DNA from: Deinococcus cellulosilyticus NBRC 106333 = KACC 11606
Lineage (GTDB): Bacteria; Deinococcota; Deinococci; Deinococcales; Deinococcaceae
NCBI RefSeq assembly: GCF_007990775.1
Contig: NZ_BJXB01000018.1
Span: 1 to 64,000, forward strand
Reading direction: 5' to 3'
Length of the DNA: 64,000 bases
A program made the translations under genes and the position numbers. Under the pieces are notes generated by a model that was given only the letters and a program-made list of their open reading frames with translations, did not search any database and was not told where the DNA came from. This document shows, one piece after another, positions 41,056-48,924 of the stretch (position 1 is its first letter; every line of letters begins with the position of its first letter).

Positions 41056-41214
41056 TTTGTTTTTGCCTGGCCCTTCTTAACCATGAACATGAAATAAAGA
41101 TAAGATTCAGGCGAGATTGTGAGAAAATCGGAGTGTGGGGGATTTCCCCAGGTCTAAAATTTAAAGCAGAACATCTTGTGTGCTTCCTCCCGTCTGTCTC
41201 CATGAAAGGTCAAC

Positions 41215-42495
41215 ATGAACCACGTTTTACTGCGCAAAGCTTCTCTGTCTGCTCTGGTCCTGATGGCGGCCATCACCACGGCTCTGGCCCAGGACGATTC
41301 CTCCCAGCAGGAACAGCCCAGACAGGAAGACCCGAAAACCGAAAACCAGAAACCCGAAGACACCAGCAAAAAAGAGGCTGAAAAACCCGAGAAGAAACCT
41401 GATTTCAAGCTGGTGTTGCGCATCAACGAGTACCGGATTCGCAGTGGTCAGCTGGAAAACTTTGTGATCGCCAAGTCCTTCTCGCTGGACAACAACCTGA
41501 TCGAGCGGTCTGAGAAACACCGGAAAATCTCCACGGAATTGCGTCCCACCCTGGAGAAGATTTACAGGCAACTGAATGCCCGTGAACCGAAAGATGCCCT
41601 GTTTTCCAACAAAAAGGGCAACTGGTGGGCAGAGCAGCAGACAGGCTGGAAAGTCGATCAGGAGGCCACCGAGAAAAAACTCCTCGACGCCATCATGGGT
41701 GACAAACCCAGCAGTGACCTGGTGATCGAAAAGCAGGAACCCAGACGGTCTGTGCAAAAGTTTGCCGATCAGGGCATCCTGTACCATTTCGGTGGGGGAG
41801 AGTCCAGCTTCAAGGGCAGCCCTGATTTCCGCGTCACCAACATCATCAATGGGGCCTCCAAGCTTCACGAGCAGTACATTGAGGCAGGCAAGGAGTTTGA
41901 TTTCAACAAGACCGTGGGTGACATCAGCAAGGAGAATGGCTTTGTTCCCGGGTATGTGATCCTTGGCGACAAACTGGGCAAGGAAGATGGAGGGGGCATC
42001 TGCCAGGTGTCCACCACCATTTTCAGGGCAGCCTACGAATCAGGTTTGCCCATCACAGAGCGCCACTACCACTCCTACTGGGTGCACTATTATGATCCGG
42101 TTGGATATGAGGCCACGGTCTACTCTCCAGTGAAGAACCTGAAGTTCAAGAATGACACCGACACCAACATGTTCATTCAGGCCAACTGGGACAAAGCGAA
42201 GCAGACCCTGAGGTTTGACCTGTTCGGACCGAAACCTGACCGCAAGGTGACGGTTGGGAAGTCCCAGGTGTCCAATGTGAAGCCTCCTGCGGGGCCGCAG
42301 TATGTGGCAGATCCCAGTGTGCGTCCCGGGGGCATCCGTCAGATTGACCATGCCCAGAAGGGGGTCACGGTGGTGATTGACCGCACCGTGAAGTACGACA
42401 GTGGAGAGGTCAAAAAAGACTCCATCAAGAGCATTTACAAGCCGTGGGGCAACATCTTTGCGGTGAACCCCAGCGATCCCAGAGCTGCGGATTGA
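41215..42495 (+). CDS. VanW-family exported protein
   Basis: The 426-aa protein has a signal peptide (MNHVLLRKASLSALVLMAAITTALA), a ~40-residue charged Gln/Glu/Lys linker, a middle PGBD-like region, and the VanW domain (about residues 200-320) with GGGICQVSTTIFRAAYESG and RHYHSYWVHYY. VanW proteins are envelope proteins of unknown role, first met in vancomycin clusters but here without them. AAAGG precedes the ATG; a TAAAAT (about 41155) may be the -10. It is a single gene ended by a strong terminator. Confidence 0.88.
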   Translation: MNHVLLRKASLSALVLMAAITTALAQDDSSQQEQPRQEDPKTENQKPEDTSKKEAEKPEKKPDFKLVLRINEYRIRSGQLENFVIAKSFSLDNNLIERSEKHRKISTELRPTLEKIYRQLNAREPKDALFSNKKGNWWAEQQTGWKVDQEATEKKLLDAIMGDKPSSDLVIEKQEPRRSVQKFADQGILYHFGGGESSFKGSPDFRVTNIINGASKLHEQYIEAGKEFDFNKTVGDISKENGFVPGYVILGDKLGKEDGGGICQVSTTIFRAAYESGLPITERHYHSYWVHYYDPVGYEATVYSPVKNLKFKNDTDTNMFIQANWDKAKQTLRFDLFGPKPDRKVTVGKSQVSNVKPPAGPQYVADPSVRPGGIRQIDHAQKGVTVVIDRTVKYDSGEVKKDSIKSIYKPWGNIFAVNPSDPRAAD

Positions 42496-42512
42496 TTTCC
42501 CCGACTCTCGTC

Positions 42513-42540
42513 CCCTGCACCTGTGCAGGGAATTTTTTTT
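42513..42540 (+). terminator. Intrinsic terminator after vanW-family gene
   Basis: Stem CCCTGCAC/GTGCAGGG with a 2-nt loop, then AA and T8. Confidence 0.93.
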
Positions 42541-42578
42541 GATGTGGTCTTGACGAAAGGTCCTGAACTTGCTAAAAC

Positions 42579-42596
42579 TAGAATGAACGTTCGATC
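42579..42596. promoter_or_regulatory. Candidate operator, site 1 (TetR gene promoter region)
   Basis: TAGAATGAACGTTCGATC contains the palindrome GAACGTTC and matches the site at 43292-43309 at most positions. It lies 63 nt before the TetR start. A TTGACG element with a TAAAAC -10 17 nt on lies just upstream. Confidence 0.65.
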
Positions 42597-42659
42597 TAAG
42601 ATCTGGCGCTCAGCGGTGCCTCCCATCTCAGGAAGTGCAGCCACAGGTATAGTACGGAT

Positions 42660-43256
42660 ATGTCGCAGACCCGCAACCGCAAAACCGCATCCCAGGACCG
42701 CAGGGCAGCCATCCTGCAGGCCATGCTGGAACTGATTGCTGAAAGGGGATTTCACGATACACCCATGACCCTGATCTCCCAGCGCTCTGGCGCAAGTGCA
42801 GGCATCATCTACCACTACTTTGAAAACAAAGACCAGATGATTCATGCCCTCTACCGTGAAGTGAAACTGGATTACGCCCGTGCGATCCTCAAAGACCACC
42901 CTGAAGCGTTGCCCGCAGCCCGGGCTTTTCGCCAGATGTGGCTCAATGGCTACCAGTACCACCGGGTGCATCCCCGCGAGACCCTGTTCATGGAGCAGTT
43001 CGAGAATTCTCCTTTCTACCAGCAGCACGGCCCCATTCCAGAAATCGATGAGGCTTTTGCCCGCGTTCTGCCACTCTTTGAGAAGCCAGAGGGCCGTTTC
43101 AAGAACCTGCCTCTGGAAGTGATCTGGGAGATGTCCTTTGGCACTGCTGCCCGTGTGGCCCGTCTGGAACATATTTCAGGCCACCAGATTCTGGACCCAG
43201 GAAAGCTTGATCTGCTGGCCCTTGCCTGCTGGCATGCTGTTTCAGAAGCGAATTGA
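42660..43256 (+). CDS. TetR-family transcriptional regulator
   Basis: The 198-aa protein has the TetR DNA-binding domain: RRAAILQAMLELIAERG, then FHDTPMTLISQRSGASAGII and YHYFENKDQMIHALY. The start is leaderless: TATAGT (42648-42653) ends 6 nt before the ATG. A near-identical palindromic site occurs upstream of this gene and of the next (SDR) gene, so it most likely represses both. Such a TetR next to an SDR oxidoreductase is a common detoxification arrangement. Confidence 0.89.
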   Translation: MSQTRNRKTASQDRRAAILQAMLELIAERGFHDTPMTLISQRSGASAGIIYHYFENKDQMIHALYREVKLDYARAILKDHPEALPAARAFRQMWLNGYQYHRVHPRETLFMEQFENSPFYQQHGPIPEIDEAFARVLPLFEKPEGRFKNLPLEVIWEMSFGTAARVARLEHISGHQILDPGKLDLLALACWHAVSEAN

Positions 43257-43291
43257 TCAGGACTGGCAAAAACTCGCCCCTGCCCCACAAA

Positions 43292-43309
43292 TAGAATGAA
43301 CATTCAGTC
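43292..43309. promoter_or_regulatory. Candidate operator, site 2 (SDR gene promoter)
   Basis: TAGAATGAACATTCAGTC, the partner of site 1 (15 of 18 identical). It includes a TAGAAT -10-like hexamer, so a bound regulator would block transcription of the SDR gene. Confidence 0.65.
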
Positions 43310-43366
43310 CATCCAGTGATTCCTGTAGCCCTGTTTCTCAGTTTTCCATACACCTCAAGGAGCACC

Positions 43367-44314
43367 ATGAACGAACAACCCTGGACCTTACAACAGATGC
43401 CCTCTCAAAAAGGAAAAACCGTGATCGTGACCGGAGCCAACAGTGGCCTGGGTCTGGAAACTGTCAAGGCTTTCGCTGCCCGTGATGCCAGGGTCATCCT
43501 TGCCGTCCGCAACACCGAAGCAGGTGAACGGGTGGTCTCTGAACTCCAGGAAGAGCACCCCAGAAGCAAGGTCACGGTGATGGCCCTGGATCTGGCAGAC
43601 CTGAAAAGTGTCCGTGATTTTGCCCAGAAATTCCAGCAGGAGCACTCCAGGCTGGACCTCCTCATCAACAATGCAGGTGTGATGGCCATTCCCCACAGAA
43701 CCACCAAAGATGGTTTTGAGATGCAGTTCGGGACCAACCATCTGGGCCACTTCGCCCTGACCGGACAGGTGCTGCCTGCCCTGCTTGCCACCCCGGGGTC
43801 CCGGATCATCAATGTCAGCAGTCGTGCCCATGTGATTGGACGCATGAACTTCAATGACCTGATGGGCAACAAAAGGTATTCTCCGTGGCTGGCCTATGGA
43901 CAGAGCAAGCTTGCGAACCTGCTCTTCACCCTCGAACTGCAGCGGCAATTGAAACTGACCCGTGCAGAAACGCTGGCGGTCAGCTGCCACCCGGGGTGGT
44001 CGGCCACCAACCTGCAATATGTGGCCCCCCAGATGACCCGCTCCAGTCTCATGCTGCGGCTCAATCAACTGGCCAACCAGCTTTTTTCACAACCGGCTTC
44101 AGAAGGGGTGCTGCCCACACTTTATGCCGCCACCTCAAGCACGATCGAAGGGGGAGAGTACATCGGGCCACACAGAGACACAAAAGGATACCCTGTGCGG
44201 GTCAGGGCAAATCCCAGGGCTTACGATGCCGGAGCGGCAAAACAGCTGTGGTCCATCTCTGAGGACCTGACGGGAGTGCAGTACAGCTTCAGTGTGCCTG
44301 CTGGAGTGCAGTAA
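43367..44314 (+). CDS. Short-chain dehydrogenase/reductase (retinol-dehydrogenase-like)
   Basis: The 315-aa SDR is complete: cofactor motif TGANSGLG (22-29), NNAG (101-104), catalytic Ser in NVSS (151-152), Y177 and K181 in YGQSK. It is an NAD(P)-dependent carbonyl/alcohol oxidoreductase with unknown substrate. Start at the ATG with AAGGAG 6 nt upstream; an in-frame GTG 51 nt earlier has no ribosome binding site. Probably controlled by the upstream TetR. A palindromic repeat with T-run ends the unit. Confidence 0.9.
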   Translation: MNEQPWTLQQMPSQKGKTVIVTGANSGLGLETVKAFAARDARVILAVRNTEAGERVVSELQEEHPRSKVTVMALDLADLKSVRDFAQKFQQEHSRLDLLINNAGVMAIPHRTTKDGFEMQFGTNHLGHFALTGQVLPALLATPGSRIINVSSRAHVIGRMNFNDLMGNKRYSPWLAYGQSKLANLLFTLELQRQLKLTRAETLAVSCHPGWSATNLQYVAPQMTRSSLMLRLNQLANQLFSQPASEGVLPTLYAATSSTIEGGEYIGPHRDTKGYPVRVRANPRAYDAGAAKQLWSISEDLTGVQYSFSVPAGVQ

Positions 44315-44324
44315 AACGGGAGTT

Positions 44325-44353
44325 GTAGGGGCGCAGCACGTTGCGCCCTTTTT
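44325..44353 (+). terminator. Dispersed palindrome copy 3 acting as terminator of the SDR gene
   Basis: GTAGGGGCGCAGCACGTTGC then GCCC forms a GGGCGCA/TGCGCCC-type hairpin followed by TTTTT. It is the same repeat family as at 44842-44871 (inverted) and lies 10 nt after the SDR stop. Confidence 0.8.
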
Positions 44354-44436
44354 GCTGACGGGCCAAACAGCCTACGCCACAACAGGCAGGTGAATCAAAA
44401 GAAAGCCCTGTAGGATTCCAATAAGGAGATCCAAAA

Positions 44437-44832
44437 ATGATTGAATCTGCAAAAGAATTTGTTCGCCTCAGAAATTCAGACCAGCCAGAGGAATACCACA
44501 GGGCTACATGGGAAGAAGCTCCTGTGGAAGTCTGGATGGAAGTGATAGAACACCATCCTGACATGGTGAGATGGGTGGCCCACAACAAGTCCATTCCCAA
44601 GGAGCTCATTCGTTTGCTGGCCCAGCATCCCGATTCTGATGTCAGGTTCTTTATTGCTGCAAAACGCAAGACGCCTCAGGATGTGTTGCAGAAACTGACA
44701 CGGGATCTCTGTGACTCCATTCGAATGCAGGTGGCGGTCAATGCAAAATCCAGCAGAGAGACTTTGCAAATTCTGATCAACGATCCCTGTGACCAGATCA
44801 GGGAAAGGGTACATAAGCGCCTTGGGGAATAA
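44437..44832 (+). CDS. Small variant leucine-rich (LRV) repeat protein
   Basis: The 131-aa protein holds about four LRV-type alpha/3-10 repeats of ~24 residues: from HHPDMVRWVAHNKSIPKELI, HPDSDVRFFIAAKRKTPQDV, CDSIRMQVAVNAKSSRETL and PCDQIRERVHKRL. LRV proteins serve as scaffolds; function unknown. AAGGAG lies 8 nt before the ATG. The gene is bracketed by inverted copies of the same palindromic repeat, one 5' and one 3', and is transcribed toward a convergent operon. Confidence 0.82.
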   Translation: MIESAKEFVRLRNSDQPEEYHRATWEEAPVEVWMEVIEHHPDMVRWVAHNKSIPKELIRLLAQHPDSDVRFFIAAKRKTPQDVLQKLTRDLCDSIRMQVAVNAKSSRETLQILINDPCDQIRERVHKRLGE

Positions 44833-44841
44833 ACTCAAAAC

Positions 44842-44871
44842 AAAAAGGGCGCAGCACGCTGCGCCCCTACG
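44842..44871 (-). terminator. Dispersed palindrome copy 4 acting as terminator of the dipeptide-type operon
   Basis: On the minus strand GTAGGGGCGCAGCGTGCTGC then GCCC is followed by TTTTTG, 22 nt after the end of the permease gene. Same repeat as 44325, opposite orientation. Confidence 0.82.
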
Positions 44872-44893
44872 TTTGATTGCCCGATGTTCAGGC

Positions 44894-45859
44894 TCAGTGT
44901 GTGCTTCTGGGGTCCAGAACGTCACGCAGACCGTCCCCCAGCAGGTTGAAGCCCAGCACCCAGGTGAGGATGGCCAGACCGGGGAAGATCATGGTCCAGG
45001 GGGCAAGTTGGTACAGGTCCCTGGAGTCTGCAATCATGGTGCCCCACTCCGGGAAGGGTGGCTGCGCACCCAGCCCCAGGAAGCCCAGAGCGGCAGCTTC
45101 AAGGGTGGCTGTCGCGATGGAGAGGCTGCCCTGAACAATCAGGGGGGTCAGGCTGTTGGGCAGCACATGCTTGAAGATGATCTGTCCGGTGGGTGCGCCC
45201 AGGGCATGGGCGGCCTGGATGAATTCCCGTTCCTTGACGCCAATGACCACCCCACGGGCCAGACGCACGTACACCGGAATCTGCACCACCGAGACCGCAA
45301 CCATGGTCAGGTACAGAGCAGCGGTGGCACTGATGTCCGGTGGGCGGATGGCTGACACTGCGATGGCCAGCAGAATCCCGGGGAAGGCCAGCAGGATGTC
45401 GGTGAACCAGCCAATCACGTTGTCCACGGTCTTGCCGAAAAACCCAGAGATGATCCCCAGAAAACTGCCGATCAGCATGGCCAGCACAGTGGCCGCCAGA
45501 CCGATTTGCAGGGAGATGCGGGAACCGTGCAGCACGCGCACCGCCACATCACGCCCGAGGTTGTCGGTGCCGAAAGGATGCTTGAAGTACTGCACTTTGC
45601 CGTTCTCGTCGGTGAGTTTTTCTTTCAGCTCGGTGTTCCACAGGGCAGAAATGCTTGGGGGCTGTTGCCTGTCCCTGAAGGAGCGGTCTGTGGTGGCATC
45701 GTAGGGTTTGAGGATGGGGCCAATCAGGGCGACAATCACCCAGATCAGCACAATCACCGCTCCCACTTTGCCCGGGCTGGATTTTCTGAACCTCTTCCAG
45801 AAGACGCTCTGTGCCTTTCTGGGTTGTTCGTTTGTGGTGCCTGTCTTGACTGCGGTCAT
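44894..45859 (-). CDS. ABC peptide transporter permease, DppC type
   Basis: The 321-aa inner-membrane protein has an N-terminal helix (GKVGAVIVLIWVIVALIG), a soluble loop and then five helices with the permease loop EREFIQAAHALGAPTGQIIFKHVLPNSL (EAA motif), which docks to the ATPase. It pairs with the DppB-type gene 7 nt upstream. The N-terminal extension holding GTDNLGRDV is typical of DppC/OppC. No ATPase genes are in the operon, so the energising subunits are encoded elsewhere. Confidence 0.92.
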   Translation of the reverse strand: MTAVKTGTTNEQPRKAQSVFWKRFRKSSPGKVGAVIVLIWVIVALIGPILKPYDATTDRSFRDRQQPPSISALWNTELKEKLTDENGKVQYFKHPFGTDNLGRDVAVRVLHGSRISLQIGLAATVLAMLIGSFLGIISGFFGKTVDNVIGWFTDILLAFPGILLAIAVSAIRPPDISATAALYLTMVAVSVVQIPVYVRLARGVVIGVKEREFIQAAHALGAPTGQIIFKHVLPNSLTPLIVQGSLSIATATLEAAALGFLGLGAQPPFPEWGTMIADSRDLYQLAPWTMIFPGLAILTWVLGFNLLGDGLRDVLDPRSTH

Positions 45860-45866
45860 GTGTGCC

Positions 45867-46895
45867 TCACGAGTAGTGAATCCTGGGGTCGAGGTAGGCG
45901 TAGCTGACGTCCACCAGCAGGTTCACCACAGAAATCACCAGGGCTCCGAAGATGATGCCTCCCTGGATCACCGGGTAATCGCGTTCAAAGATGCCCTGGG
46001 CCAGCCAGGAACCGATGCCTGGCCAGGAGAAGATGGTCTCGGTCAGGATGGCCCCACCAAGCAGCAGACCCACCTGCAGACCGATCACGGTGACCACAGG
46101 CAGCATGGCATTTCTCAGGGCGTGCTTGAGCACCACGGTGCGGTGGTTGAGGCCCTTGGCGGTGGCGGTGCGCACGTAATCCTGACTGAGCACCTCCAGC
46201 ATGCTGGAACGGGTGATGCGGGCAATGATCGCCATCGGAATGGTGCCCAGGGCAATGGAAGGCAGAATCAGGTGCTGGATGCCACTGAGAAAACCATCCA
46301 TGCGCCCCCTGAGCAGGCTGTCCAGCACATTCATACCGGTAATGCTGTCAAAGTTGATGCTGGGGTCCATGCGACCGCTGGGGGGCAGCCAGGGCAGGGT
46401 GACGGCAAAGAGGTACACCAGAATCAGACCCAGCCAGAAGACTGGCATGCTGACCCCGATCAGGCTGACGGTCATGGCAACGTTGTCCAGCGGTTTGTTG
46501 CGGTTCAGTGCCGCAATGATCCCTGCAGGAAGACCAATCACCAGCGCAAAAATCAGAGCACCAATCGACAGTTCCACTGTGGCAGGAAAGCGGGCTTTCA
46601 GTTCATCAGACACTGGAATCTGGCTCTTGATGCCTGCTCCGAGGTCCCCTTTGCTGAGCTGACCCGCAAATCTGAAAAACTGGGTGTCCATGGGGTTCTG
46701 AACGTTGATGAAAATGGGTTTGTTGAGGCCCAGACGTTCCCGGAAGGCCTCCACCACCTGGGGGTTGGCCCGCTCTCCCAGCATCACCACGGCAGGGTCA
46801 CCGGGGATCAGGCGCACAAACCCGAACACCACAATGGTTACCCCGATCAACACGGTGAGCATGCGAAACAGTCTGCGAAGAATATACGCGGTCAA
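45867..46895 (-). CDS. ABC peptide transporter permease, DppB type
   Basis: The 342-aa membrane protein starts with AYILRRLFRMLTVLIGVTIVVFGFVRLIPGDPAVVM, the DppB/OppB signature, and ends with the EAA-type loop SQDYVRTATAKGLNHRTVVLKHALRNAMLP. The start codon is TTG, chosen because an AGGAG Shine-Dalgarno lies 6 nt upstream. A strong hairpin between it and the binding-protein gene probably lowers permease relative to binding-protein expression. Confidence 0.92.
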   Translation of the reverse strand: MTAYILRRLFRMLTVLIGVTIVVFGFVRLIPGDPAVVMLGERANPQVVEAFRERLGLNKPIFINVQNPMDTQFFRFAGQLSKGDLGAGIKSQIPVSDELKARFPATVELSIGALIFALVIGLPAGIIAALNRNKPLDNVAMTVSLIGVSMPVFWLGLILVYLFAVTLPWLPPSGRMDPSINFDSITGMNVLDSLLRGRMDGFLSGIQHLILPSIALGTIPMAIIARITRSSMLEVLSQDYVRTATAKGLNHRTVVLKHALRNAMLPVVTVIGLQVGLLLGGAILTETIFSWPGIGSWLAQGIFERDYPVIQGGIIFGALVISVVNLLVDVSYAYLDPRIHYS

Positions 46896-46910
46896 ACTTC
46901 TCTCCTTGCA

Positions 46911-46947
46911 GAGAAAAGGACATAGCCTTAAACTATGTCCCTTTCTC
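46911..46947 (-). terminator. Attenuating hairpin between binding-protein and permease genes
   Basis: GAGAAA-GGACATAG (46911-46925) pairs with CTATGTCC-TTTCTC (46933-46947) around a 7-nt loop, with one bulge each side. On the minus strand the core hairpin is followed by TTTTCT, so it can terminate part of the transcripts. Confidence 0.75.
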
Positions 46948-46993
46948 GAAGCACTACATAGACGTTATTGCCAGATCCCTGAAATCAGACGGT

Positions 46994-48577
46994 TTACTTC
47001 TTGCCGTCGATGGTGATCTTGTTGAAGGCTTCGGAGCCGAGGGGGCTGGGCACCCAACCCTTCACGTACTTGGCCTTGCCTGCGAGGGGCTGGCTGTGCA
47101 CCACGGGGATACGCACGTAGGCGTTGTAGGTGATCTCGTGGATCTTGGCGTAGATTTTGGCCTTGGCGCTCTGGCCTTTGGCGGCCTTGCCCTGTTCGAG
47201 CAGGTCAGCGAGGTCTTTGGGGTTGTACCCGGAGTCATCGCTGGCAGAGGGGCCGTAGTAGGCGCTGTAGAAGTTGTCAGGGTCGCCGTAGTCACCGGTC
47301 CAGCCGATCATGTAGATGTCGAAGTAAGGCGCGGTGTTGCGGTCCTGCAGGTACTGGGCCCAGTCCTTGGTCTTCAGGTTGACCTTGATGCCGATGCCGG
47401 AGAGCTCTGCAGCCACGGCTTCAGCGATGTCTTTGGGGCTGGGGAAGTAAGGACGGGAAACGGGCATGTACCAGAAGTCGAGGCTGAATCCGTTGGGGTA
47501 ACCGGCTTCGGCGAGGAGCTTCTTGGCAGCAGCGGGATCGTACTTGTAATCGGCAGGCACTTTCTTGCTGTTGGCCCAGCTCAGCACAGGGGGCAGGAAG
47601 CTGGCGTTGGAAACACCGATGTCGCCCCAGAACTCTTCCACAATGGCTTTCTTGTCGAAGGCCATGCTGATCGCCTGACGAACCTTGGCGTTCTTCAGGT
47701 ATTCGTTGCGCACGTTCAGGCTGATGAAGCCAACGTTGAAGGAGGGTTTCAGTACAGCGTCCACTTTGGCGTCGTTCTTCATGCTCTTGGCGGCCTGAGG
47801 ATCGAGGTCAGAGGTGAAATCGATGGTGCCTGCACGCAGCTCGTTGAGGCGCTGGTTGCGGTCGGTGATGAAGCGGAAGACCACTTCGTCCACCTGGGCC
47901 TTGGCATCCCAGTAGCTGGGGTTGGCCTTGACCACAATGCGGTCACCGGTTTTCCAGCTGTCGAAGGTGAAAGGACCGGTGCCCACAGGCTTGGAGGCAG
48001 GGGTGCCGTATTTTGCGCCCTGGGCCTTGATGGCGGTGGGGCTGGCAATGCCGAAGTAACCAGAGCCGATCAGGTCGGGGAACACGGTCACGGGGCTGGT
48101 CAGGGTGAACTTGACGCTGTAGTCGTTCACCTTGGTGACGCTCTTCAGGAAACCTGCAGCCTCACCCTTGTAGCCGCCCATGAGCTGGCCCCAGATTTCG
48201 TAGGTCTTGCCGCTGTCGCGGTAGCCATGCTCGAATTTGGGGTCCCACCAGCGGTTGACGTTGAAGATCACCGCATCGGCATTGAAGGGGGTGCCGTCGT
48301 GGAACTTCACGTTTTTGCGCAGGGTGAAGGTCCATTCGGTGGCGTCCTTGTTGGAGGTCCAGCGGGTGGCGAGGCCAGGGATGGCTTTGGTGCTGCCGTC
48401 GGCAAAATCCACCAGGGTGTCATAAATCTGGCGCTGCACGATGATGCTGTTGCCGTCGGTGATGTTGCCGGATTCCAGACTGACGGGCTGTCCACCGGAA
48501 CCATACACCAGGGTCCCACCAGCAGCAAAAGCAGCGCTGGAGAGAGCGAGAGCGGCAGAAATGGCGAGTCGCTTCAT
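46994..48577 (-). CDS. ABC transporter substrate-binding protein, dipeptide/oligopeptide type (SBP_bac_5)
   Basis: The 527-aa exported protein has a signal peptide cleaved near AAFA-A (no lipobox Cys) and the SBP_bac_5 fold: TLRKNVKFHDGTPFNADAV, KPVGTGPFTF and the later YFDIYMIGWTGDYGDPDNFYS. It captures peptides or similar ligands for the permeases downstream. AAGGAGG precedes the ATG, and a consensus promoter lies 45 nt upstream. The exact ligand (peptide, glutathione, nickel or sugar) cannot be told. Confidence 0.92.
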   Translation of the reverse strand: MKRLAISAALALSSAAFAAGGTLVYGSGGQPVSLESGNITDGNSIIVQRQIYDTLVDFADGSTKAIPGLATRWTSNKDATEWTFTLRKNVKFHDGTPFNADAVIFNVNRWWDPKFEHGYRDSGKTYEIWGQLMGGYKGEAAGFLKSVTKVNDYSVKFTLTSPVTVFPDLIGSGYFGIASPTAIKAQGAKYGTPASKPVGTGPFTFDSWKTGDRIVVKANPSYWDAKAQVDEVVFRFITDRNQRLNELRAGTIDFTSDLDPQAAKSMKNDAKVDAVLKPSFNVGFISLNVRNEYLKNAKVRQAISMAFDKKAIVEEFWGDIGVSNASFLPPVLSWANSKKVPADYKYDPAAAKKLLAEAGYPNGFSLDFWYMPVSRPYFPSPKDIAEAVAAELSGIGIKVNLKTKDWAQYLQDRNTAPYFDIYMIGWTGDYGDPDNFYSAYYGPSASDDSGYNPKDLADLLEQGKAAKGQSAKAKIYAKIHEITYNAYVRIPVVHSQPLAGKAKYVKGWVPSPLGSEAFNKITIDGKK

Positions 48578-48621
48578 ACATCCTCCTTCAAGAAACGTAA
48601 CTGGAATTAACGTTTGCGTAC

Positions 48622-48650
48622 AGCCTACCCAGTGGACTTAAAGTTGTCAA
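48622..48650 (-). promoter_or_regulatory. Promoter of the dipeptide-type uptake operon
   Basis: -35 TTGACA (complement of 48645-48650), 17-nt spacer, -10 TAGGCT (complement of 48622-48627). Confidence 0.8.
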
Positions 48651-48885
48651 CCGTTCTGCGTTTTCACTTAAATGTATAGGAGAGCCTTTTTGCCGTTTTT
48701 GTCAATAAAAAACAGCGTGTATCCTGCATACAGCTCTCAATTTGTGAAGTGAAGCAGACAATCTTCCTGCTGATTTCAGGTCCGTGACCTGCATATCGAT
48801 GCATAAAAATGTCTGACTTCTATGCATTCCAGTATTCAATTTGAACTGGATTCACAGTTGAACTCGGTCCACGAGGCTGGGAACA
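48651..48885. other. Intergenic region with clustered ATGCAT-like palindromes
   Basis: No gene is seen between the two uptake systems. TGCATATCGATGCA (48790-48803) overlaps ATGCATA (48799-48805), which pairs with TATGCAT (48821-48827). A TGTAT...ATACA site lies near 48719-48733. These look like operator half-sites upstream of the dipeptide-type promoter. Confidence 0.45.
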
Positions 48886-48913
48886 AAAAAGCGCAGCATG
48901 TGCTGCGCTTTTT
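48886..48913. terminator. Bidirectional terminator after livK
   Basis: Stem AAAAAGCGCAGCA/TGCTGCGCTTTTT with a 2-nt loop; T-runs on both strands. It terminates the minus-strand livK, 12 nt after its stop. Confidence 0.92.
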
Positions 48914-48924
48914 CTGGTTTCGGA

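Noticed and set aside
41215..42495. Vancomycin-resistance role for the VanW-family protein
   Set aside because: No vanHAX-type genes nearby; VanW domains are common in envelope proteins without resistance function.
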